From NCBI GenBank assembly GCA_900553165.1, contig USCN01000011.1:1-16122 (forward strand): a stretch of 16,122 nt of DNA, written 5' to 3'. Made by a program: the position numbers and the translations under genes. Source of the DNA: an uncultured Collinsella sp. Lineage in GTDB: Bacteria; Actinomycetota; Coriobacteriia; Coriobacteriales; Coriobacteriaceae. The first letter of the stretch is position 1. Every line of letters starts with the position of its first letter. Shown piece after piece: positions 6,794 to 12,316 of this stretch. The notes beneath the pieces are model-generated. The model had not been told where the DNA came from. It saw only the letters and a list, made by a program, of their open reading frames with translations, and made no database searches.

Positions 6794-6865
6794 CATCTCT
6801 CACTTATCTCTAATATGAGAGATAGCAGAAAGATGAGAGATAATTACGAGAGATAACTGAGAGAC
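6794..6865. repeat. GAGAGATA element cluster 2
   Basis: Two inverted copies, CATCTCTC (6794-6801) and TATCTCT (6805-6811), are followed by direct GAGAGATA copies at 6817, 6835 and 6848 and a partial GAGAGA at 6859. Spacing and flanking words mirror cluster 1 exactly (165-bp offset). TATCTCT (6805-6811) and AGAGATA (6818-6824) could also form a 7-bp RNA hairpin, since this cluster is probably in the transcript leader. Its end is 53 bp before the ATG of the AlbA_2 gene. Confidence 0.9.
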
Positions 6866-6918
6866 GAAGGAAATCTATTCGCGGCATTCTCCGCCGGGCC
6901 GAGCGAAAGGACGTGCAG

Positions 6919-8385
6919 ATGAACGAAAACGAGCTGACCGGTCTGCTCGAGTCTTTAAGGCGCATGGGCTCGGACGATCTTAACGTCGAGGTCAAGGAGA
7001 GCGCCACGACGCTTTCTCGCGACGTATGGGAAACGGTTAGTGCATTCGCGAATACCGCTGGCGGAATTATCGTGCTCGGCGTGAGCGAGCGCGCGGGCTT
7101 TGTCCCGGTTGAGAACTTTGAGACCGAGAAGGTGCTCAACCAATTCGTAGCGGGCATGGGTGATGCCGGCGGTCGCGGAAAACTGGCCAATCCGCCCAAA
7201 TACACCATTGAACGCGTGGAGCTCCAGGGCACCGTGGTTCTGGTCATCACGATTGAGGAGCTCGACCCGTCGAGCAAGCCTTGTTATGTCATAGAGCGGG
7301 GCGCTCAAGGCGGCAGCTACAAACGTATCGATGACAAAGATGTTCCGCTCTCGTCGACCGAGGTCCTGTCCTTGTCATCGTATGAACGGACGAGCCCCAG
7401 TGATCGCGATGCAGTACCCGGCGCGGTCGCAGGCGATCTTGACGAGGCCCTGGTCGACCGCACGATAGAGCGTGCTTTCTCGCTGACACCCCGTGCAATG
7501 CGCGGCGCGCCGGACAAGAAAACGAAGCTGGAGCGCCTGAATTTCCTCGACTCCCAGGGCAATGTTACTAAGGCCGGGCTCCTGGCCGCGGGTGCCTATC
7601 CTCAGCAGTTCTATCCCAAGCTCTTTATCGATGTGGCGGTCTATGCCGGAACGCAGAAGGGCGCGGCGGGGTCGTTGAGGTTCATGGACCGTACGATCTG
7701 CGAGGGAACGTTGGGCGAAATGATCTCGGATGCCGTCGCGGCAATCGCCAAGAATTTGCGGCGAACCTCGACGATCCAAGGCGTCTCGCGTGTCGACTCG
7801 CTGGAGATTCCCGAGGAAGTCCTGCGCGAGGCAATCGCCAACGCCGTAATCCACCGAGAATACGGAGATCGGTTCTGTGGGCAGTCGATCGCTGTTGACG
7901 TCTTTGATGACCGTATCGAGGTGACGAACCCCGGCGGCCTATACGGAGGAAAGACTCGCGAGAACCTGTTTGACGGCAGCTCCCGATGTCGCAATGCGAC
8001 GCTTGTGAAGCTCATGTCGATTGTCCCGCTGCCGGATGGCGCAGGTTCGCCGGCTGAGGGCAATGGCTCGGGCATCCCGATGATGATCGATGCCATGCGC
8101 GCGCATGGTCTGGCCGAGCCATTGTTTTGCCCGGGTTTCGACCGGTTTAAGGTTGTCCTCTACCGAGCGAAGGTTGAGCAAATCGATCATGGCGGGGACT
8201 TAATCGTGGCGGCACTCAAGCGCAACGGCGAACTGGGAACACGTGAACTGGCAGAATGCACGGGACTCACCGTCTCCCAGGTTAGGGTACGCGTCAATGC
8301 GCTCATCGCACAGGGCGAGCTTGAGCCCACGGCGCCGGCGACGAGCCGCAACCGCAAGTATCGACTGTCAGAGCGCGTGGAATAA
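6919..8385 (+). CDS. AlbA_2-domain/GHKL-ATPase/winged-helix regulator (COG2865-type, Schlafen AlbA_2 family)
   Basis: This 488-residue protein has three recognisable parts. Residues about 20-150 form the AlbA_2 (old name AAA_4) domain, with VEVKES (23-28) and FANTAGGIIVLGV (43-55). Residues about 300-410 form a GHKL-type ATPase fold with EAIANAVIHREY (304-315, the N-box), VTNPGGL (335-341) and EGNGSGI (380-386). Residues about 430-480 form a C-terminal winged helix (TRELAECTGLTVSQVRVRVNAL). AlbA_2 is a nucleic-acid-binding fold found in predicted transcription regulators and in Schlafen-type proteins; biochemical roles of this bacterial group are poorly known. The ATG at 6919 is chosen because AAGGA (6907-6911) gives 7-nt spacing; a GTG at 6913 is too close. 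It stands alone as a monocistronic unit behind two matching repeat clusters, which suggests autoregulation. A defence or stress role is possible but not shown by the sequence. Confidence 0.88.
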   Translation: MNENELTGLLESLRRMGSDDLNVEVKESATTLSRDVWETVSAFANTAGGIIVLGVSERAGFVPVENFETEKVLNQFVAGMGDAGGRGKLANPPKYTIERVELQGTVVLVITIEELDPSSKPCYVIERGAQGGSYKRIDDKDVPLSSTEVLSLSSYERTSPSDRDAVPGAVAGDLDEALVDRTIERAFSLTPRAMRGAPDKKTKLERLNFLDSQGNVTKAGLLAAGAYPQQFYPKLFIDVAVYAGTQKGAAGSLRFMDRTICEGTLGEMISDAVAAIAKNLRRTSTIQGVSRVDSLEIPEEVLREAIANAVIHREYGDRFCGQSIAVDVFDDRIEVTNPGGLYGGKTRENLFDGSSRCRNATLVKLMSIVPLPDGAGSPAEGNGSGIPMMIDAMRAHGLAEPLFCPGFDRFKVVLYRAKVEQIDHGGDLIVAALKRNGELGTRELAECTGLTVSQVRVRVNALIAQGELEPTAPATSRNRKYRLSERVE

Positions 8386-8390
8386 ATGCA

Positions 8391-8439
8391 TTAGTGGACG
8401 AGGCGACCCAATAATCGACCCTCAATTGGCGCCCACTAA
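8391..8439. repeat. Distant 7-bp inverted repeat TTAGTGG/CCACTAA
   Basis: The arms lie at 8391-8397 and 8433-8439, just after the AlbA_2 gene in the 100-bp gap before a convergent gene. The 35-nt spacer and lack of a T-run make it a doubtful terminator. No better one is seen in this gap. Confidence 0.2.
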
Positions 8440-8485
8440 GGTAAAGCGGTTGTTGCTCAGTCGACGGTGATGCTGAAGACTCGGC

Positions 8486-8977
8486 TTACGCCGGCATGGC
8501 CCCGAACCCGTCCATCAAGAACAGCCTAAGAACCAGCTTGATGACATATCCCGGTTTGACTTCTGCCGCGTCAAAGACGTGGCGCTCGGCGAGCTCGCTG
8601 CAGTATGCATAGATGTCGCGGATAAGGTCCGCGCCCGAAAGCGTAAACATGTAGCCTGCGTCCGAAAGCGCATTGGGCGCGGCGGGCAACTTGGCCATGT
8701 GGCAGAACGTTTGCAGGTCAGGCGCCATAACATTCTGGTAGTCGAGGTGGCCGCCGGCATCCTGTTCGGCAAGCTCCAATTGGCGCACGAAATCCAGCGC
8801 CGCTGCCAGCACAAAGCTCGGCGTAGGCGCGTTGACGTCCTCCGTGCTCGCCACGAGCCTGCCCGCTGCCTGCGTGACAAGCCAGGCGACCTCGCGCTGG
8901 CAGCGCACGGCCTTGCGCGTCACCGGCTTGATGGACGAAGAAGAAACGCTCCCCTTAGGCGGATTCGAAACAGCCAC
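8486..8977 (-). CDS. Hypothetical protein, 163 aa, helical, no recognised domain
   Basis: The frame opens with GTG at 8977 after a strong GGGAGGG with 4-nt spacing on the minus strand, which supports it as real. The first 20 residues are Ser/Lys-rich and look disordered (SNPPKGSVSSSSIKPVTRKA). The rest is predicted by eye to be mostly amphipathic helices (for example PSFVLAAALDFVRQLELAEQ and GADLIRDIYAYCSELAERH). There is no signal peptide, transmembrane span or metal motif. I do not recognise the family. It is head-to-head with the HNH-like gene, with 11 bp between start codons. It is convergent with the AlbA_2 gene. Its role may be linked to the neighbouring accessory genes but nothing in the sequence proves it. 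Confidence 0.7.
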   Translation of the reverse strand: MAVSNPPKGSVSSSSIKPVTRKAVRCQREVAWLVTQAAGRLVASTEDVNAPTPSFVLAAALDFVRQLELAEQDAGGHLDYQNVMAPDLQTFCHMAKLPAAPNALSDAGYMFTLSGADLIRDIYAYCSELAERHVFDAAEVKPGYVIKLVLRLFLMDGFGAMPA

Positions 8978-8988
8978 AAGACCCTCCC

Positions 8989-9558
8989 ATGAACGACCCG
9001 GCCCAACAAGCCCGGATGAAACACGTGCTACATCAGTATACAGGGGAGTGGGGTAGCGGGGTACAAGCGCGCCAGCGGCAAACCGAGAGCATCAACAATG
9101 TGCCTCCGCTCTATTTGGACGATGGTACGTGGGTCATTAAGTACTCGGTTCAAGCGCCGGGTACCGTTGGTTTTCGAGACCAGAATTACAACCGTAAAAT
9201 GCTCAACTGCATGGAATGTGACGTCCCAGTCGGAGTCATATTTGCAACCGAGGTGGGCTATAAGGTGCTCGGCCTTGCGTTTGTTGAGCGGTTCGAGCCC
9301 GAAAACGGATGGTTTGTTCTGCACGGTCCTGTTCATAAAGGCGGACCGGACCCTCGTTTTGCGCCCGACATGAGTTATCTGAAGCACATACCCGTCGATA
9401 TTGAGTTTGCCGGACAGGGTGCGACCGACGATGAAATTTGGCTTTGGCGGTCTTTTACGATCGTGCTGTTTGATCGGATCGCGTGGCGATGCAATCTCGC
9501 ACACGCCTGCCGGTGCATGCTCTTCCTGATTTGTATAGCGAGAGGGGAGCGAACGTGA
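8989..9558 (+). CDS. Protein resembling the N-terminal recognition part of HNH restriction-type endonucleases, without the HNH domain
   Basis: The 189-residue frame contains LDDGTWVIKY (43-52), NYNRKMLNCMECDVPVGVIF (66-85), YKVLGLAFVERFE (91-103) and NGWFVLHGPV (106-115). From memory, this series is typical of the non-catalytic N-terminal region of predicted HNH endonucleases (DDGTW...Y...N..L...M..GVPVGV...Y.VLGLAYVE...GWF.L.GPV). No H-N-H core, no CxxC pair of the nuclease and no LEAAHI-like block is present. The last 35 residues (from about 155) are Cys/Leu-rich and unlike the family, as after a frameshift or truncation. The ATG at 8989 has no Shine-Dalgarno because the minus gene's ribosome site lies there; a later start (ATG 9016) is possible. 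The stop overlaps the next start (GTGA). Reading-frame reality good, family moderate, function unknown. Confidence 0.6.
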   Translation: MNDPAQQARMKHVLHQYTGEWGSGVQARQRQTESINNVPPLYLDDGTWVIKYSVQAPGTVGFRDQNYNRKMLNCMECDVPVGVIFATEVGYKVLGLAFVERFEPENGWFVLHGPVHKGGPDPRFAPDMSYLKHIPVDIEFAGQGATDDEIWLWRSFTIVLFDRIAWRCNLAHACRCMLFLICIARGERT

Positions 9559-9839
9559 GCTGGCGAGGCGATATTGCGATGGGGAAGTACGGAAAACTGC
9601 CGTGTGCCCTTATAGACAACAATATGTTTCCGAGCGTAGAGGTTGATTGCGGGTCGTTTGTCGTCACCTGCCCTTGCTGCGGCTCGCAAATACCGTGTCT
9701 CGACATTCGGTTCATCGATGCGCGCGACAGACTCAGCGACGAAGTGAGAAAACGGACAGGCGTTCATATGCCGGTGTATCCGGAGAAATGCCCTGTTTGT
9801 GGCCTCGATATCGTGTACGACGCCGGCGACGAGGGATAG
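9555..9839 (+). CDS. Small zinc-ribbon protein (two CPxCG knuckles), 94 aa
   Basis: A GTG start at 9555, overlapping the previous stop as GTGA, is preceded by GGGGAG (9544-9549) at 5-nt spacing. The protein carries CPCCG (C39, C42) and CPVCG (C79, C82), 36 residues apart, which should bind one zinc as a ribbon. C48 is an extra cysteine. Between the knuckles is a charged helix (DARDRLSDEVRKR). There are no membrane segments. The frame stays open upstream to about 9474, so an alternative is that this is the tail of a longer product created by a -1 shift from the preceding gene. The overlap plus ribosome site favour a separate, translationally coupled partner. Zinc binding is inferred from motif only; no family name can be given. 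Confidence 0.65.
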   Translation: MSWRGDIAMGKYGKLPCALIDNNMFPSVEVDCGSFVVTCPCCGSQIPCLDIRFIDARDRLSDEVRKRTGVHMPVYPEKCPVCGLDIVYDAGDEG

Positions 9840-9845
9840 GTGATG

Positions 9846-9874
9846 CGGAGGAGCTGGCTGTGAAGGCTTCTCCG
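9846..9874. repeat. Imperfect inverted repeat between convergent genes
   Basis: CGGAGGAGC (9846-9854) pairs with GCTTCTCCG (9866-9874) through 9 positions including one G-T wobble, with an 11-nt loop. It sits between convergent stop codons (9839 and 9878). There is no U-run on either side, so a terminator role is uncertain. Confidence 0.35.
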
Positions 9875-9877
9875 TCT

Positions 9878-10564
9878 CTACAAATAAATCCCCTCACCGA
9901 GTTGCTTGTGGAACTCGGCGTGATGGTCACGTGCCCAGGTAAAGAGCGCCTGGTCAAAGTCGGTGCGCGTGGCCGGGACGCCAAAGACGCCGGCAACTTC
10001 GACGCGCACAAACTCCAGTGCCGGCAGCTTGTTGATGGCAGTGAGGGCAAATGGGGACGAGGGCTCCTCGAACAGATAGCGGCTGCCTTGCAGCGCGTCG
10101 CAACTGGTGCACGTGTTGCCGAGCGACGGGGCTTTGGAGGCTCGCGCGCCTACGGGCTTGTAGCCGCAGCGCTTATGAAGGTAGTCGCGGATCTCGCCCG
10201 GCACGCAGCCAAGAGCGGGCACGATGGCGAGTGCGTTGGCGTTGGCCGTGTCGATGGCAATGTGCCCGGATTCGTTGGGCGCGTGCGCGATGGCGACGCT
10301 CTCGTCGTTATCGGTTCGATAGGGAATGCCGAAGGCCGCGACCGAGGTCTCTTTGTGACACTTCCAGCACTCGCGCTTGCCCAGTACTAGATATATATAC
10401 GGCGCTGAGGGGTCGGATCGGTCAACACCGGGCAGCCACTCGGCAAAGGGCTCGGGGTTGACGCCGCTGGGTACATACCAGACCTTCTTGGTCCGGTCCC
10501 ATTTGGCGCCCAGCGCCTTGGCTTCTTCTTTGTGCGAAAAGGGGACATCGAGCTCGGTGCGCAT
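9878..10564 (-). CDS. DUF5710-domain protein with two CxxC pairs
   Basis: This 228-residue protein opens with ATG at 10564 after AAGGAG at 5-nt spacing; a further upstream in-frame ATG (10600) lacks a ribosome site. Residues about 4-47 match the short DUF5710 domain (LDVPFSHKEEAKALGAKWD then KKVWYVPSG). That domain is common in phage, plasmid and primase- or topoisomerase-linked proteins and is thought to bind nucleic acid or act as a small adaptor. The remaining part has CWKC (C66, C69) and CTSC (C152, C155), which may together form a split zinc site, and a C-terminal segment ending in QALFTWARDHHAEFHKQLG. No catalytic motif is evident. It is convergent with the zinc-ribbon gene and lies downstream of the tRNA-Val terminator on the same strand. 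Confidence 0.8.
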   Translation of the reverse strand: MRTELDVPFSHKEEAKALGAKWDRTKKVWYVPSGVNPEPFAEWLPGVDRSDPSAPYIYLVLGKRECWKCHKETSVAAFGIPYRTDNDESVAIAHAPNESGHIAIDTANANALAIVPALGCVPGEIRDYLHKRCGYKPVGARASKAPSLGNTCTSCDALQGSRYLFEEPSSPFALTAINKLPALEFVRVEVAGVFGVPATRTDFDQALFTWARDHHAEFHKQLGEGIYL

Positions 10565-10665
10565 GGCGGCTCCTTGGTGCTGCAGGTGCAAGTGGCCCAA
10601 GGATACCGCAGGGCGCAGACATCGCGGCGTTTTGCTGAGAAGTTGCGGTGCGGACTGATTGGTTA

Positions 10666-10685
10666 TGCCGATGGATAGATCGGCA
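10666..10685. repeat. 7-bp inverted repeat upstream of the DUF5710 gene
   Basis: TGCCGAT (10666-10672) and ATCGGCA (10679-10685) flank a 6-bp spacer, about 100 bp upstream of the DUF5710 start. It may be an operator; no clear promoter is seen beside it. Confidence 0.3.
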
Positions 10686-10744
10686 AGTAGATGGTCGGCT
10701 TTTGGCTAGTTGGGCGGTTGGAACTGCCGGCGGATTTAGCGACA

Positions 10745-10781
10745 TAAAACAAAACAGCCCAGAGGACATAGCCTCTGAGCT
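10745..10781 (-). terminator. Intrinsic terminator of the tRNA-Val transcript
   Basis: On the minus strand AGCTCAGAGG pairs with CCTCTGGGCT (one G-T wobble, 6-nt loop). It is followed by TGTTTTGTTTTA, 9 nt after the tRNA 3' end. Confidence 0.85.
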
Positions 10782-10790
10782 GCGAACATT

Positions 10791-10865
10791 TGGTGGGCGT
10801 TAGAAGATTTGAACTTCTGACCTCTTCCGTGTCAGGGAAGCGCTCTCCCCCTGAGCTAAACGCCC
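10791..10865 (-). tRNA. tRNA-Val, anticodon GAC, CCA encoded
   Basis: The 75-nt minus-strand sequence folds as a cloverleaf. The acceptor stem GGGCGTT pairs with AACGCCC, and the discriminator A is followed by encoded CCA. The D arm carries TAGCTCAGGGGGAGAGC. The anticodon stem CTTCC/GGAAG holds the loop CTGACAC, anticodon GAC, which reads GUC (and GUU by wobble) for valine. The T arm contains AGAAGTTCAAATCTTCT. Promoter and terminator flank it, making it a stand-alone unit. No integrase or att-like duplication of its 3' end is seen nearby. Confidence 0.96.
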
Positions 10866-10894
10866 GATCAAGGGTGCGCAAGCGCGCAAGGGAT

Positions 10895-10923
10895 AATATA
10901 ACGGAGCCTGAACTCGGTGGCAA
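10895..10923 (-). promoter_or_regulatory. Promoter of tRNA-Val
   Basis: On the minus strand TTGCCA (10918-10923) and TATATT (10895-10900) are spaced by 17 bp, about 30 bp upstream of the mature tRNA 5' end. An offset TATTAT overlaps the -10. Confidence 0.7.
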
Positions 10924-11154
10924 GAACATTTTTAAAAATCGCTTACATTGTGGAATTCGGGGGCTTCGTCATATCCATTTCAAAAGAGCCTGCTGCCGCG
11001 ATTTGGCTGTCGCATAATGCAAAGCCATTGCGGTATCGAGCTATGGAAAGACACCTGCGGAATTGTCCTACCGATAAGCGGACAAGCCTCCAGCTGGTGC
11101 CTTCGCCGTGGTAAGGTAAGCCGAATTGCTTCCAGACTGTTTCGGGGGAGTGGA
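10924..11154. other. Intergenic stretch with no recognised feature
   Basis: This 231-bp gap lies between the divergent tRNA-Val promoter and the DMT transporter gene. I see no ORF with a ribosome site, no clear repeat and no convincing promoter. The transporter's Shine-Dalgarno GGGGGAG is at 11144-11150. Confidence 0.5.
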
Positions 11155-12177
11155 ATGAGCGAAGAGTGTGTCGAGCAGGTCGAAGGCGCAGAGGCTTCGG
11201 TGCCGATGACCGATATATCGAACATTGATGTGCCCGAGGGCACCGACGAGCTCAGCCGCAACACCCGTCGCGCCTGGCGCGAGCGCCTTAACGATGCGTC
11301 GTCGCGCAAGATGATCACGGGCGTCTTGGCTACGCTGGTGGGCGGTTCGTTTTGGGGCTTCTCGGGCACCAGCGCGAGCTTTCTGTTCGATACCTACCAC
11401 GTCGACACCTTGTGGCTTATGAGCGTGCGTCAGATTCTCGCCGGTCTACTCTTTATGGCCGTGGTTGTCACGCGCGACCGCGAGCGCCTGGTCAAGCTTT
11501 GGACGACGCCCGCCGATCGCAAGCAGCTGCTGCTCTTTACCGCCTTTGGCCTGCTGTTCAACCAGTTTTGCTATCTTTCGGCCGTGCGCCTGACGAACGC
11601 CGGAACCGCGACGGTGCTCCAGTGCCTGCAGCTCGTTATCATCATGGGCTACACCTGCGTGATCGATCGCCGCATGCCGCGTACTCGCGAAGTCATCGGC
11701 ATTGGCCTGGCTCTGGGTGGAACCTTTTTAATCGCCACCGGCGGCGACCCCACCAGCCTGAATATTTCGCCGCTTGGCCTGGCAGCAGGTCTTATGTGTG
11801 CGGTCAGCGCCGCGTGTATGGCGGTGATTCCCGCCAAGATCCTGCCCGAATACGGCAGCCCCATCGTCACGGGTTCGGCAATGCTCACGGCGGGCGTGGT
11901 CTCGTGCGTCTTCGTGCAGCCCTGGGCGCATATGCCGGCGCTCGACGCTGCCGGCGTCGAGGCGCTCGCGGTGTTCGTGGTTATCGGCTCGTTTTTTGCT
12001 TACATGCTCTATATGCAGGGCGTTAAGGACATCGGCTCGGTACGTGCGAGCCTCATCGGAACTGTGGAGCCGGTTTCGGCGACCATCACCAGCGCCGTTA
12101 TGCTGGGGACGGTGTTTTTGCCGACCGACCTTATCGGCTTTGTCATGATCATCGTGATGATGTTCCTGACGGTATAG
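11155..12177 (+). CDS. EamA/DMT-superfamily transporter (10-TM, RhaT/RarD-like permease)
   Basis: The ATG at 11155 follows GGGGGAG with 4-nt spacing and gives 340 residues, normal for a two-EamA-repeat permease. An unusually long polar N-terminus of about 50 residues (acidic, then RRAWRERLNDASSRK) precedes TM1. TM1 holds the GGSFWGFSGTSASFLF block, the usual start of an EamA repeat. About ten membrane segments follow, with the second repeat from about residue 200 (SPLGLAAGLMCAVSAACMAV). Conserved-style loops include RLTNAGTATVLQ and the late GSVRASLIGTVEPV, a hallmark of the second repeat. DMT carriers export or import amino acids, nucleosides or other small metabolites; substrate cannot be told. 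It is monocistronic by spacing. The much longer frame from 10948 is not credible because it lacks a ribosome site. Confidence 0.9.
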   Translation: MSEECVEQVEGAEASVPMTDISNIDVPEGTDELSRNTRRAWRERLNDASSRKMITGVLATLVGGSFWGFSGTSASFLFDTYHVDTLWLMSVRQILAGLLFMAVVVTRDRERLVKLWTTPADRKQLLLFTAFGLLFNQFCYLSAVRLTNAGTATVLQCLQLVIIMGYTCVIDRRMPRTREVIGIGLALGGTFLIATGGDPTSLNISPLGLAAGLMCAVSAACMAVIPAKILPEYGSPIVTGSAMLTAGVVSCVFVQPWAHMPALDAAGVEALAVFVVIGSFFAYMLYMQGVKDIGSVRASLIGTVEPVSATITSAVMLGTVFLPTDLIGFVMIIVMMFLTV

Positions 12178-12208
12178 CTTGCGCCGCTGCCTAGACGGAC
12201 ACGGTGTT

Positions 12209-12233
12209 GCACCACAATTCCGCGAATTGGTGC
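12209..12233. repeat. Imperfect inverted repeat after the DMT gene
   Basis: GCACCACAATTC and GAATTGGTGC pair except for a 2-nt bulge, with loop CGC, 32 bp after the transporter stop. There is no U-run after it, so it is a weak terminator candidate or a binding site. Confidence 0.35.
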
Positions 12234-12316
12234 CTGCATCTGGAGTTTAACTGACGATGCCAAATATGTCATAAACTAATAGCGTTATTGACTTTTAGTA
12301 TTGCGAGGACTCCTCT

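Noticed and set aside
6622..6865. CRISPR array
   Set aside because: The repeat unit is only 8 bp, occurs in both orientations, and spacing is 13-18 bp; no cas genes are near. A regulatory array fits better.
9483..9554. Upstream ATG (9483) as start of the zinc-ribbon protein
   Set aside because: No ribosome site before 9483 and 24 residues would overlap the previous gene; GGGGAG before GTG 9555 is better. Kept as an alternative only if a frameshift fusion exists.
10791..10865. Integration (att) site at tRNA-Val
   Set aside because: No integrase, no visible duplication of the tRNA 3' end in the window, and the flanking genes show no phage or conjugative hallmarks.
10663..10929. Minus-strand 88-aa frame over the tRNA
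   Set aside because: Most of it is the conceptual translation of tRNA-Val and its flanks (the familiar GGERFPDTEEVRSSNL string), a known annotation artefact.
10790..11017. Plus-strand 75-aa frame over the tRNA
   Set aside because: Translation of the tRNA antisense strand (GVRRFELLTSSVSGKRSPPELN type); no ribosome site.
10948..11154. N-terminal extension of the DMT transporter
   Set aside because: No ribosome site before 10948, and the extension crosses AT-rich non-coding sequence; GGGGGAG before the ATG at 11155 decides the start.
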